This document shows, piece by piece, positions 28,706 through 37,991 of a stretch of 64,000 bases of DNA (positions are counted from its first letter, which is position 1; every line of letters begins with the position of its first letter). The position numbers were made by a program, and so were the translations under genes. The notes below the pieces were generated by a model, which saw nothing but the letters and a program-made list of their open reading frames with translations, did not search any database and was not told the origin of the DNA. Source of the stretch: JAJCYL01 sp965206015. Its GTDB lineage: Bacteria; Bacteroidota; Bacteroidia; Cytophagales; Cyclobacteriaceae. Where the stretch lies: the NCBI GenBank assembly GCA_965206015.1, contig CBDBIW010000014.1:492001-556000 (forward strand), in the 5' to 3' direction.

Positions 28706-29866
28706 ATGATGGATGAAGTTGGTATTGTAGGAGCAGGTTCAATGGGTACTGGGATAGCCCAAGTGGCCGCAACTGCCGGTCATGAGGTCGTAATTTATGA
28801 CGCTAATCGCAAGGCACTCGATAACTCAAGAACGGGGCACAAGAAGATCATAAGTCGATTAATTGAAAAGGGCAAATTTTCTGAAAGTGAGGGTAAAGGC
28901 ATCTTATCAAGGATTCACTACCGTGAAGCTCTTCATGACTTTGCGAAATGCGTTCTGGTGATCGAGGCGGTCATTGAGGAGCTATCGATTAAGAAGGAAG
29001 TATTTGCAAGATTGGAAAAGGTTGTAGCGGAAGATTCGATTCTGGCCACTAACACCTCGTCACTATCAATTGCCTCTGTTGCTACAGCATGTGTTAATCC
29101 CCAACGGGTCATTGGCATTCATTTTTTTAATCCTGCTCCTTTGATGCCACTGGTTGAGATTATTCCGGCAGTACAAACGAATCCAAATATTGTTGATCAT
29201 TCTAAAGAAATTATAAATGGGTGGGGTAAGGTTACGGTCTTAGCCAAGGATACTCCTGGTTTTATAGTGAACAGAGTAGCCAGACCATTTTATGGAGAAT
29301 CATTACGGATATACGAAGAAGGTATCGCAGATATTCCAACCATTGATTGGGCATTGAAGGAGATCGGTGGCTTTAAAATGGGCCCGTTCGAATTGATGGA
29401 TTTTATTGGAAATGACATCAACTACACTGTAACGGAGACTGTATTTAGCTCTTTCTTCTATGACCCTCGTTACAAGCCGTCTTTCACACAAAAAAGGATG
29501 TCGGAAGCAGGATATCTTGGCCGAAAGACGGGCAGGGGATATTATGATTACGCCGAAGATGCTCAAAGACCAGAGCCAACCAAAGACGGAAAACTTGGCC
29601 AATTAATAGTGGATCGAGTCTTAAGCATGCTTATCAACGAGGCCGCCGAAGCTTTGTTTTGGCAAGTGGCCAGTCTTGACGATATAGAATTGGCAATGAC
29701 CAAAGGAGTAAATTATCCAAAAGGTCTACTAAAATGGGCAGATGACATTGGTGTTGAAAGATGTGTTTCTGAACTGGATACTCTCTACGACCGATACCAC
29801 GAAGATCGTTACCGATGTAGTTCACTTCTTAGAACAATGTATTCAAAGGATCAAAAATTCCACTAA
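28706..29866 (+). CDS. 3-hydroxyacyl-CoA dehydrogenase
   Basis: A cytoplasmic NAD-dependent enzyme oxidising 3-hydroxyacyl-CoA to 3-ketoacyl-CoA, of the PaaH/HbdA kind. The Rossmann motif VGIVGAGSMGTGIAQ is at the N-terminus, the catalytic His lies in VIGIHFFNPAPLMPLVEI, and the active-site Asn in ATNTSSL; the C-terminal helical dimer domain appears twice (LMDFIGNDINYTVTE, and VLSMLINEAAEALFW). At 386 residues it carries the duplicated C-terminal domain seen in PaaH. Two ATGs are adjacent (28706 and 28709) and either could start. No other beta-oxidation or phenylacetate gene is near. Confidence 0.9.
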   Translation: MMDEVGIVGAGSMGTGIAQVAATAGHEVVIYDANRKALDNSRTGHKKIISRLIEKGKFSESEGKGILSRIHYREALHDFAKCVLVIEAVIEELSIKKEVFARLEKVVAEDSILATNTSSLSIASVATACVNPQRVIGIHFFNPAPLMPLVEIIPAVQTNPNIVDHSKEIINGWGKVTVLAKDTPGFIVNRVARPFYGESLRIYEEGIADIPTIDWALKEIGGFKMGPFELMDFIGNDINYTVTETVFSSFFYDPRYKPSFTQKRMSEAGYLGRKTGRGYYDYAEDAQRPEPTKDGKLGQLIVDRVLSMLINEAAEALFWQVASLDDIELAMTKGVNYPKGLLKWADDIGVERCVSELDTLYDRYHEDRYRCSSLLRTMYSKDQKFH

Positions 29867-29914
29867 ACTTTAGAAAAGATTAATTTGATCAAGAATTGAT
29901 TTTAGTATGTTTAA

Positions 29915-30337
29915 TTACAGAAATGTTGAGTGGATTTGAACCGCTTCCGAAAACATCCTACTTTTGTTGTTGTAATCGATGTCTATCAATTCAGGGCTTC
30001 CGCTCACTTGTAAGGCCTGGTCAGAGTTGAAAACAGAAACGAAATGTGTTTGCCGGGAAGAAAGTTTATTAGCTTCCAACCCAGAGAAGAAATCATTGAA
30101 ATCACCATCCAAAATAATATCCAGGGTGAGAGTAGCAGAACTGATGTTTAAGAATCGAATAGAGATTTCCAACCCTACGGCTTGCAGTACATCTGTACTA
30201 TAGGATCGTTCTGCATTATCGCTATCACCACCAACGAACAGAGTATGATTTTGCGAATTAGAGCATGTGAAGACTTCTTCTTTAATGAGACTTCCGTCAT
30301 TCGAATTAGTAACTGTAATGGTAAGTGGATTTTCCAC
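29915..30337 (-). pseudogene. 3' part of an exported-protein gene, cut by an IS5 element
   Basis: A 140-codon frame beginning at a GTG right after the IS5 end. The protein (ENPLTITVTNSNDGSLIKEE through QIHSTFL) looks like a beta-rich extracellular domain, but no signal peptide is present and the family is not recognised. A stop lies immediately upstream at the element border, so the real 5' half is missing. Beyond the element no matching N-terminal half is found. Confidence 0.5.
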
Positions 30338-30350
30338 CGTTAGCTAGTTA

Positions 30351-31192
30351 AGACCGTTGCAAAAGGTTGCAGAAAGAGCGTAAATTCTGAATTTCACAAG
30401 TTCTGGAATCCGGTTTTTGTGTTTACTTCTCCAGATGGGTCAAAACGAGCTTATTTATTGTAATTTTCTCTCATTATTTACTGTTTTTAATTGAACTGGA
30501 CATAATTATCCCAGGTGACCGGTATAAATTGTAACCAATGGCTTTCACCAATGTTTTGCGTGTGCATCTTTTCGATTCCCCTATAGCGTGCGACCGCTCC
30601 GCTAAACCATCTGCGGATACTCCCGAATGTCCGCCCTGCTTTATACCTTGTTTGGCCTGTTAGTTTATGGAATGCTTTTTCCCAGTGGGTTAATGGTTGG
30701 TTCTTTTTGGCTTTTTTCAAAATATGGTTCTTCAGCTTTCGCCTGGTCAAAAGGTCTGCATTTTTCTTTGACTGATAGTCTTTGTCTGCTTTCAATGCGA
30801 TATGTTCGGGTCAATCAGCACGGTCCACAATCTCTTCCAAATGACTAATCTCGTTCAAATGGGCAGTTGGATTTGTTTTTCCATTTCTTTTGATGCCGCT
30901 TCCTTAGAGGGTTCTTCTGACGGGCGTTCTTCTTCTCCATCTTTGGCGATCTGATATTTTGGCTTCCCTTTGGTGCAGTATTGGCTAATCACCCCATCTA
31001 TTGTAACCCCATCCAAAAGAGAATTTATTTGAGTGAAAAAGATCTTTTTTATCTTGCTGCTTCGAAGATCACATACTACTATCGGCCAGGGTTAAGGGTA
31101 GTGCGCTTATTCATGACTCCAGGATAAAAAGCATCTCTTGAATATCCACCTCACTGGCAGGCTGAAAAAACACCAATACAGTGCAACGGTCT
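30351..31192 (-). mobile_element. IS5-family element (copy B), both ends present, internally deleted
   Basis: The ends AGACCGTTGCAAAAGG at 30351-30366 and TGCAACGGTCT at 31182-31192 are inverted repeats of 11 bases. Inside, the transposase C-terminus is readable on the minus strand (KADKDYQSKKNADLLTRRKL, LTGQTRYKAGRTFGSIRRWF, ARYRGIEKMHTQN). Near 30900-31100 there are scattered N-terminal pieces (SSKIKKIFFTQINSLLDG). The DUF772 domain and the first catalytic Asp are gone. It is about 840 bases long. Confidence 0.75.
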
Positions 31193-31375
31193 TGTTTCTT
31201 ATGGCCTTCAAACTATTCTCGATGGTTGTTTTTACTTAAGTCTGTTAGGAAATGGAGGATCAGGGATGTATTCATCATTCAACTTTAAAGCAAAATACAT
31301 AAATAAAAGTGAAGAGGAATCTTTGGCACATCCCCTGAATTATGAATAACTTATTTCTAACCAAATTATAGTTAT

Positions 31376-32206
31376 TCAGTCAACAGACGACTTACATGAA
31401 CTGATGTCAGAATCCATATTTGTTGGCATACCAGCCAATCTGATTGAAACAGGAGCATTTTGCAAAGAATTTTCGGCAAGCGTTACATTCTGAAAATTAA
31501 AATACTTGAGATTATCCAGTCTATATACCTGAGCCTCAATTTGAACTTCTTTGCCAATAAGATGAGAATATTCTAAAATTTGTTCACCAGGCGTGAAATA
31601 GTATCTGCCATCATTGTCAGAAATTGCAACAGGAATTCCTCCGGCAATACATCTGACTGCACATGATCGATGAATCTTACCAAAACCAGGTTTCATCACA
31701 CCAAAGAAACACTTGGAATCGACTAACTCACCGGTCAGCGTTAGCCTGCCAAGATCTTCTCGTGTTCTAATTGAATTAATAGTAGCAGGTTTGACTTCAA
31801 TTACGGATTCTTCAGATTCACTCAATTCAAATAAAGTGATGCCATCATAATAAATTAGACTCCCTCTCAAAGTGATTTCGTAATTCTCCAAACCTTCCTT
31901 TAATGACTCTTCTATCTTATCCAAAGTGCCCAAAACACCAGCCTTTCCGTAATTCACCAGCACAATATTCTTGGATGAATTTTCAGTCGATATTTTGATT
32001 ACTGGCACGGGTCCTCTATAAATTCTACCAGTCAATTCTTTATAGATACCATATTCAAAGGTGCTGTTTGTCGACTTTTCGTAATTAAATAGGAGTATCA
32101 TTGAGATTGTGAGTCCAGTTAAAATTATTGCTGACACTGCTTTTAGCAGCCAGCCCTTTAAGTTATTGGGTGCTTTAGGAAAATATCCAACGTAAAAGTC
32201 ATCCAT
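31376..32206 (-). CDS. Membrane-anchored protein with a conserved-looking Cys/His cluster, last gene of the redox operon
   Basis: A 276-residue protein without a family I can name. One membrane segment lies at about residues 24-45 (VSAIILTGLTISMILLFNYE), leaving the rest outside the cytoplasm. The striking part is DSKCFFGVMKPG followed by HRSCAVRCIAGGIP, giving C-x12-H-x2-C-x3-C, which would suit binding of a metal, heme or cluster. The N-terminal part of the exported region is beta-rich. It overlaps the ferric-reductase/Rieske gene by 8 bases, so it is co-translated with it and probably acts with it in electron transfer. Confidence 0.75.
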   Translation of the reverse strand: MDDFYVGYFPKAPNNLKGWLLKAVSAIILTGLTISMILLFNYEKSTNSTFEYGIYKELTGRIYRGPVPVIKISTENSSKNIVLVNYGKAGVLGTLDKIEESLKEGLENYEITLRGSLIYYDGITLFELSESEESVIEVKPATINSIRTREDLGRLTLTGELVDSKCFFGVMKPGFGKIHRSCAVRCIAGGIPVAISDNDGRYYFTPGEQILEYSHLIGKEVQIEAQVYRLDNLKYFNFQNVTLAENSLQNAPVSIRLAGMPTNMDSDISSCKSSVD

Positions 32207-33239
32207 TGACTTCGAATTTTAAGGGTTCCACTGCTGTTCCGGCGAGCTCCGCTGTAGGGTCTATTAAAATCCTCTGACCATCTAATTTCAAATGAAACGT
32301 AGCAACCTTTTCAGTGAAGGGAGTTGGCGCACAGCCATTATGCGGTTGATATTGGTAACCATGCCACGGACAAGTGATCAACCCGTCAATAATTTTCCCC
32401 TCTCCTAAAGGCCCGTTTTGATGACAACAGACATTGGACACTGCTGACAGTTTGCCATCATATTTAAATATAGCCACCCGCTCACCATTTAGGGATAGAA
32501 TTTTCCCCCGGTTTTCCGCAATATCCGAAATGTCACAGGCATATACTAGGTCATTCTCAAGCTGACTTTCTGCCGAATCGAAAGTGATTTCTTTCCTCGC
32601 TGCCAATAAATGCAATCCAATAATCCACAGTGAACCGCCACCAGTCAAGAGATACAAAATCACCGACTTTTCATTTTGTAATGCACCCAGTACAACATGG
32701 AAGATGAGCATTGCATACGCGATATAGACCATCATGTGAAGTAATTTCCAGACTTTGGGAGAAAGAAAGTTAAGCCAGAAGTCATGACTGGTAACAGCCA
32801 TTAGGAAAAATATGATGAGGGAAAAGAATCCCAATATCTGGAACGGAAAATCAATAATACTCAGGTAATCGGTGTTTGATCCGAAAACGGAAATCAGCGG
32901 ATTGACATTGCCTAATGAATGAAAATTCAGGATACTAAATATTCCATGAACTGCTGCAATCAAGAACATTGACACTCCCAGGTGTCTCCGATTATAGAGC
33001 AATGGCAGAAATTTGGTATGCAATCTTGCAAGTGGTCCAATTGATAAGATAACGTGTAATAAGAAAATGGCCAGCGTTCCGGTTGACCTTATAATTAAAG
33101 TTTCTTCGGTAATCTCAGGATTGGTAGCCGATGAGATCATGATAAACAGGAAAATGTAAATCAAATTAAAGGCCCAAAGGATGAAGTCATATATCTTCTT
33201 TTGACGATTCCACAAAATGGGTTGGTATCCGTGACTCAT
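32199..33239 (-). CDS. Ferric-reductase-like transmembrane protein fused to a Rieske domain
   Basis: A 346-residue protein. About residues 18-215 form six membrane segments with histidines placed as heme b ligands (LLHVILSIG, LIAAVHGIFS, LLHMMVYIAY, LIFHVVLGAL). The C-terminal 120 residues are a Rieske [2Fe-2S] domain with C-C-H, a 16-residue gap, then CPWH. Electrons would thus pass between heme and cluster at one membrane face. In place of the usual flavin/NADPH domain of ferric reductases there is a Rieske domain, so the electron source is different. It is the third of four overlapping genes. Confidence 0.85.
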   Translation of the reverse strand: MSHGYQPILWNRQKKIYDFILWAFNLIYIFLFIMISSATNPEITEETLIIRSTGTLAIFLLHVILSIGPLARLHTKFLPLLYNRRHLGVSMFLIAAVHGIFSILNFHSLGNVNPLISVFGSNTDYLSIIDFPFQILGFFSLIIFFLMAVTSHDFWLNFLSPKVWKLLHMMVYIAYAMLIFHVVLGALQNEKSVILYLLTGGGSLWIIGLHLLAARKEITFDSAESQLENDLVYACDISDIAENRGKILSLNGERVAIFKYDGKLSAVSNVCCHQNGPLGEGKIIDGLITCPWHGYQYQPHNGCAPTPFTEKVATFHLKLDGQRILIDPTAELAGTAVEPLKFEVNG

Positions 33240-33631
33240 TTTCCTATAGGAACTCTTTCTATAATCGTATCATTCAAACCGTCAATAACTACCATCTCGC
33301 ATGGTCCATTCCCGGGCACTTCAAAATTGTAAGTTCCCGTACTTTCAAGGGTGCCAATAAAATATTGCGTGGAGCAAGATTCCCCATACATCAGGAACAC
33401 TTCGCTTAATGGGGACTTTAGGGCTTTCAGCACATTAATTTCTATCTGCTCATTGTTTAAAACAATTTGGAGATTACCGCTATTGCTTACCAATTCATTT
33501 GAATCAAAGGTCAAATCATCAATAACTTGTGGAGAATATGAAATAGTGCCTACGTAAATGATAGCAAAGGGAATCACTATGCCGATCATGCTCCAAGCCA
33601 TACAATGTCTCTTCCTCAACTGGCTAATCAT
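33236..33631 (-). CDS. Small membrane-anchored exported protein of the redox operon
   Basis: A 131-residue protein with one N-terminal membrane segment (about residues 13-30, AWSMIGIVIPFAIIYVGTIS) and a beta-rich exported domain with two cysteines (YGESCSTQYF and GNGPCEMVVID) that could form a disulfide. No known family. It overlaps both neighbours (8 bases upstream, 4 downstream), so its product is made in step with them. Confidence 0.7.
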   Translation of the reverse strand: MISQLRKRHCMAWSMIGIVIPFAIIYVGTISYSPQVIDDLTFDSNELVSNSGNLQIVLNNEQIEINVLKALKSPLSEVFLMYGESCSTQYFIGTLESTGTYNFEVPGNGPCEMVVIDGLNDTIIERVPIGK

Positions 33632-33854
33632 GGCTATAATTGGTTATCCATCGAATAAGGAATAGTGGCCAGAGTGCTATCACTCCGGGTAAAACAATTA
33701 GCTTGAAAGTTATCGGGGAATCTTTAGTGACAGGTTCAATGGTAGATAAACCTCTCGAAATTACCGACAGGCCGATAATCAAACCCACTACTAAATAGCC
33801 ATAAAAAACATAAACCAATAAACTGACAAATACCATGAATTCCAAATTAGTCAA
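33624..33854 (-). CDS. Small two-span membrane protein, first gene of the redox operon
   Basis: A 76-residue protein with two membrane segments (FMVFVSLLVYVFYGYLVVGL and IVLPGVIALWPLFLIRWI). No known family. It starts the four-gene set and overlaps the second gene by 8 bases. A TAAATTTG -7-like box on the minus strand (plus-strand 33879-33886) lies 25 bases before the ATG, but no -33 element is found at the right distance, so the promoter is uncertain. An IS3 remnant sits about 70 bases upstream. Confidence 0.65.
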   Translation of the reverse strand: MTNLEFMVFVSLLVYVFYGYLVVGLIIGLSVISRGLSTIEPVTKDSPITFKLIVLPGVIALWPLFLIRWITNYSHD

Positions 33855-33923
33855 TTTCTATTCGTACAACCCTATGGGCAAATTTATCATCAATTTTCTT
33901 ACCTGCTTGTATGATTAACTACA

Positions 33924-34111
33924 ATTTGTACCTTTCATTAGCCAAATATTTTAACTATTACAACATGGAAAGAAGGCATAGAGGAACTGACGGTCAAATA
34001 CCTGAACAGCTATATTTTCAGTTCAAAAAAAAGCAGCTTAATGGATAGATCAATTACTATTGTTGAACGTAACAAAAGGCTAAACCTGTCCTCACTATTG
34101 GGGTATCATCA
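33924..34111 (+). mobile_element. IS3-family remnant, right end only (same element as copy A)
   Basis: The sequence from ATTTGTACCTTTCATTAGCC to GGGGTATCATCA at 34111 matches, in reverse orientation, 15718-15900. It encodes the OrfB tail MERRHRG, then ending QLYFQFKKKQLNG. Homology to copy A stops exactly at 34111, which defines the element's end. Its upstream border is uncertain. Confidence 0.7.
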
Positions 34112-34119
34112 GTGACGAA

Positions 34120-34381
34120 GCGCGTGGAACTATAATGGAAAGTTGGGGTGTATGGGTGGGCTTGGCGATAAATTGGTCGACGGACTTCCTTTTGGTGATG
34201 GCGGAAAAGTTGTCTCGGCCAGCGGGACAAGTGACGGTCGTCATGAAGAGGGCAATGTAAATGTCAGGGTTACCTGATCGTTAATGCTGACTCGTTAGCC
34301 GAAGCGGTGGGCCTATCAAAAAACTGCCCAGTGCTGCAAAACCCAACAACAACTATTGAAGTTAAGAGAGTGCATGAACAT
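34120..34381 (+). pseudogene. YCII/DGPF-domain protein remnant
   Basis: Pieces in two frames read GKLVDGLPFGDGGKVVSA in degraded form, then SGTSDGRHEEGNVNVR, then LIVNADSLAEAVGLSKNCPV and TTTIEVKRVHEH. This is the order expected for a YCII-related (DGPF) domain protein of about 120 residues, missing its N-terminus where the IS3 remnant joins. At least two frameshifts separate the pieces. Confidence 0.55.
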
Positions 34382-34409
34382 GTAGTAGTTAAAACTGACT
34401 ACCAAATCG

Positions 34410-34441
34410 TACCCAGTCAGCATGAATGACTGGGTATTTTT
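34410..34441 (+). terminator. Rho-independent terminator
   Basis: Perfect 10-base stem TACCCAGTCA and TGACTGGGTA with a 7-base loop, followed by five T on the plus strand. It terminates the plus-strand remnant and also sits at the 3' end of the minus-strand BNR gene, whose stop codon overlaps the T run. Confidence 0.7.
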
Positions 34442-37397
34442 ATTCATCTGACAATGGATCATTCCTTAGTTCCAACAACTCCCTTGCAGTTTTATCTCCA
34501 ATCTTAATCTCAACATGGTACCAACCAGCGGGTGCCGACAATGGATCATACTTTTTCTCTCCAAAAAATGGTTCGCCTGTCGCGTAAGCCGTAAAATCCA
34601 GAAGTATTTTTCGCCTTATGGAAGTAATTTCCTCAACTGTTTTAGTTTGGGCTAATTCCGATGAGATTTCATCGAGTTTCTTCTTTAGGTCTTTCCGTTC
34701 TACTTTTTTGGTCAGAATCTGAATTACCTCAGACTGTCTTTCTTCATAGGCCGCAATATCATCTGCGGTTAAATTCAAATCCAAATTCCAAAGGGTCCGA
34801 TTGATCCCCGCTGAAACAGAGGTCTTCCATGTAAATGATCGGGTACCAGTCATTTCTCGAACGGTTACGGTTGCACTATCAGTAGAAGTATTTTTCGCGT
34901 AAAAATCGATAATCGCTCCCTTAAGTGGATTGGTCCCTTTGAAAATAAAGGCTGGTTGCTTTCGACCTGTAAATATCGAACGCCATCTGGTAGCACGTTT
35001 TGGCTTAAAAATATGGAGGTCTTTAATTTTTACTTCTGAAGAATACTGTCTCAAAGCACTGATGTCATCCATGATCCACAAGCTGCGGCCATGTGTGCCG
35101 GCAACAAGATCTCCTTCTCGGGGATGAATGACCAAATCATGGATAGCTACCGTAGGCAAATTTGACCTTATGTTGGTCCATGTGATTCCAGCATCAAGTG
35201 AAACATTAACGGTTTCTTCTGTTCCTACAAATAACAGGTCAGGGTTTTGGTAATCTTCGCGAATAACATAAACGGAGTATTTCTCAGATAAATTTCCCGT
35301 GATATTTTGCCAGCTCTTCCCCATGTCGGAAGTTTTGAAGACATACGGCTTGTTGTCATCGTAGCGGTGATTATCAAAAGTTACGTATGCTGCATTTTTG
35401 TTGTGATGCCCAGCTTCTATTCTACTTACCCATATCTTCGCTGGAATTCCACTGAAATTCCCTTTTACATTAGTCCAGGTGTTACCTCCATTAGTTGTAA
35501 CATGAACCAATCCATCGTCCGTTCCTACCCAGACAATATCTTCATCAAAAGGTGAGACACTTATGGTGATGATATTAAAATGATTCTCTCCACCAGTGTT
35601 TGAGTTGGTTAAACCGCCACCTTTTGAAGTGTTCCTTCGTTCCGGATCGTTTGTGGTTAAATCCGGGCTAATAATTCGCCAGGTGTCACCCATATCAACT
35701 GACTTAAAGAGATGATTGCCTCCAAAATAGATAGTATGTGGGTTATTTGGCGACATGACCAACGGACTACTCCAATTGAAACGAAATTGAGGGGGTAGTA
35801 GGGGACGCTCCGGACGCTCACGAAAAAACCAATGCTCGCCGGGATAAATCGTATAAAATGTGGCGGTTTCATCATAGTCATAGTCCACCCAGTCTTCAAA
35901 ATTGATAATTGTTTCGGGAGTTGGGGTAATGTATTTGTGCTCTCTCGTAACTAAATTTTCTCTTGCCGCAAAACCGACGTGATTCACCAGGTACAGCGTT
36001 TTCCAATCTTGCCAATCAATCTGGGCGTGGAATCCGTCACCCTCCCCGACGTGTGTCGTATGTTGATTCAATATACCTCTACTTTCCCTGCTGTTACTGG
36101 GGGTCATCCATAAGCCATTGTCTTGCAGTCCGCCTATTACATAATATGGATCCCTCATATCTACCCCAATGGCATAATATTGTCCAATGGCCATATTGTT
36201 AAATGAAAGCCAGTTATGGCCACCATCGACACTTAACTTGGCTCCCTGATCTGTGGCCAGGTACATGAATTTATTGTCATAGGGTGCAATCCACATATCA
36301 TGGTCATCACCACCATCGGCATTCCAGCTTTTTAGTCCAAATGTCTTACCTCCATCTCTTGATATCCTGAAATCGCGGGAAACTACATAGATGTTGTTGG
36401 GGTCCACTGGATCAATTTGAATTTGGCCATGGTAAAATGGTCTCACTGCATGCTTTAGTAGAAATTGCCAATTTTCTCCCCCATCGTCACTGCGATAGAC
36501 ACCTGTTCCTGGTTGGCCTTCCGGAATATTTTCATCTGCCTCATAAGCCATTACAATAATCTCTGGGTTAGCAATATGAAAGGATATATCTATCATCCCG
36601 CTACTTCCTTTCGCAATTCCAGAGGTAACTTTATTCCAGCTAACACCACCATCTATTGATTTAAATAGACCTCCGTTTTCACCGCCACTATAAAAGCTGG
36701 CCGGTTGCCTCAATCGATGATAGAAGCCTGCAAAAAGGATCTCCGGATTTGTTGGATGCATAATAATTTCAGTACATCCTGTCTTTTCATCGTTGGGCAA
36801 TCCGTTAACCACTTTTGCCCAGGTATTTCCTCCATCTGTTGTCTTAAAAAGGCCTCTTTCTCCACTATATCCCCATAAATGACCCACTGCGGCCACATAA
36901 ACTATATCAGGATTGGACGGATGTGTGGCGATTTCGGCAATTTGATGTGTGCTTTCAAGTCCCATGTGTTGAAAAGTCTTCCCACCGTCGATTGACTTAT
37001 AAATACCATCACCATAGGCACTGGAATTTCTATTTGCAGCCTCACCGGTTCCTACCCAGATGATATCCGGATGGGGTTGATACATGGCTACTGCGCCAAT
37101 AGACCCTGCCCCATAATCATCGAAGATTGCTTCCCAGGTAATACCCGCATTGGTAGATTTGAACACACCTCCGGAAGCCGAGGCCACCAGTACATGCCGG
37201 TAGTCGGTATCAAGTGCTTCAACAGCTGCGATACGTCCCATCATATTAGCGGGGCCAATATTTCTCCACTTCAGGTCTTGAGTGAGACTAGGTGATGTGA
37301 GTTGAGCCACTACACTTGCATGACTTAATAAGCCAAGAAGGAATAGTCCAACAACAGTTCGCATGAACTGTTTGAGGTTTTTGATTGATGCTTTCAT
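34440..37397 (-). CDS. Large secreted VPS10/BNR-repeat (sortilin-like) protein
   Basis: A 985-residue exported protein with signal peptide (TVVGLFLLGLLSHASVVAQ, cleavage near residue 32). It consists of a long series of BNR/Asp-box beta-propeller repeats; the S-x-D-x-G-x-T-W motif recurs as STNAGITWEA, SIDGGKTFQH, TTDGGNTWAK, SDDGGENWQF and TTNGGNTWTN. The C-terminal region (ERQSEVIQILTKKVERKDLK) is helical. Such proteins are often annotated as glycosyl hydrolases, but no catalytic residues are evident and a binding or photosynthesis-stability-factor-like role is equally possible. It stands alone. Confidence 0.87.
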   Translation of the reverse strand: MKASIKNLKQFMRTVVGLFLLGLLSHASVVAQLTSPSLTQDLKWRNIGPANMMGRIAAVEALDTDYRHVLVASASGGVFKSTNAGITWEAIFDDYGAGSIGAVAMYQPHPDIIWVGTGEAANRNSSAYGDGIYKSIDGGKTFQHMGLESTHQIAEIATHPSNPDIVYVAAVGHLWGYSGERGLFKTTDGGNTWAKVVNGLPNDEKTGCTEIIMHPTNPEILFAGFYHRLRQPASFYSGGENGGLFKSIDGGVSWNKVTSGIAKGSSGMIDISFHIANPEIIVMAYEADENIPEGQPGTGVYRSDDGGENWQFLLKHAVRPFYHGQIQIDPVDPNNIYVVSRDFRISRDGGKTFGLKSWNADGGDDHDMWIAPYDNKFMYLATDQGAKLSVDGGHNWLSFNNMAIGQYYAIGVDMRDPYYVIGGLQDNGLWMTPSNSRESRGILNQHTTHVGEGDGFHAQIDWQDWKTLYLVNHVGFAARENLVTREHKYITPTPETIINFEDWVDYDYDETATFYTIYPGEHWFFRERPERPLLPPQFRFNWSSPLVMSPNNPHTIYFGGNHLFKSVDMGDTWRIISPDLTTNDPERRNTSKGGGLTNSNTGGENHFNIITISVSPFDEDIVWVGTDDGLVHVTTNGGNTWTNVKGNFSGIPAKIWVSRIEAGHHNKNAAYVTFDNHRYDDNKPYVFKTSDMGKSWQNITGNLSEKYSVYVIREDYQNPDLLFVGTEETVNVSLDAGITWTNIRSNLPTVAIHDLVIHPREGDLVAGTHGRSLWIMDDISALRQYSSEVKIKDLHIFKPKRATRWRSIFTGRKQPAFIFKGTNPLKGAIIDFYAKNTSTDSATVTVREMTGTRSFTWKTSVSAGINRTLWNLDLNLTADDIAAYEERQSEVIQILTKKVERKDLKKKLDEISSELAQTKTVEEITSIRRKILLDFTAYATGEPFFGEKKYDPLSAPAGWYHVEIKIGDKTARELLELRNDPLSDE

Positions 37398-37423
37398 TGA
37401 TAAAAATACTTAATTCGGTTTAG

Positions 37424-37453
37424 CGAAGATAAAGCTTCTTGTTACAGGTCAAA
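37424..37453 (-). promoter_or_regulatory. Candidate Bacteroidota promoter for the BNR gene
   Basis: On the minus strand TTTG (plus 37450-37453), an 18-base spacer and TATCTTCG (plus 37424-37431) approximate the TTTG / TAnnTTTG consensus with one mismatch. The -7 box lies 26 bases before the ATG at 37397. Confidence 0.4.
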
Positions 37454-37549
37454 ACACAGACCGTGAGTATAGCCAGTGCGAACCCAAAACCGACAATGGA
37501 ATAAGGAACTAATGCCATTATCTTTAATCCGACTTTAAGCTACAATCAA

Positions 37550-37720
37550 ATGAAATTTCATTTCCTTATCTATGGATTTCTACTTGGAGCAGTTAGCCTC
37601 CAATGCAGTCAACCTCAAGTGGGGTACAGTACTAATTCACTTGAATATTCTGTTGATTCACTGTCCAGTCTCATCTTGACAGCGGCATAGCCGGAGCTGT
37701 CGTTGGCGTGTCAAAAAGCT
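37550..37720 (+). pseudogene. N-terminal fragment of an exported serine hydrolase (class C beta-lactamase type)
   Basis: MKFHFLIYGFLLGAVSLQCS is a lipoprotein signal. SLEYSVDSLSSLI follows, then in a shifted frame GIAGAVVGVSKS, the opening of the beta-lactamase class C / PBP fold. The gene then runs directly into a TetR fragment. The serine active site is not present. Confidence 0.45.
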
Positions 37721-37916
37721 GTTTTACGAAAAAGGGTACAACAGTACAGGCATTAACGAGATACTAGAAAAGTCCGAAGTTGCAAAGGCCAGTCTTTATG
37801 ATCATTTTAAATCAAAACGAGGACATCTGGCTTACTTACAAAAAAGATACAATATTAGAATTAATACAGAGATTAAGGATCAGAAAACCAATTGTAGTAG
37901 CCAGAGAAATGGCTAG
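37719..37916 (+). pseudogene. TetR-family helix-turn-helix fragment
   Basis: LFYEKGYNSTGINEILEKSE and VAKASLYDHFKSKRGHLAYL form the recognisable TetR DNA-binding domain, lacking its first helix and the whole ligand-binding part. It ends in TAG at 37914. It is fused at its 5' side to the hydrolase fragment and followed by a short-chain dehydrogenase fragment, its likely former target gene. Confidence 0.65.
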
Positions 37917-37991
37917 TGCTATCATTGAATAAAAAATTTAGCTTCAGAGCATACAACCTAATTCTTTCTGTACTATCATAAAAACAAAATA

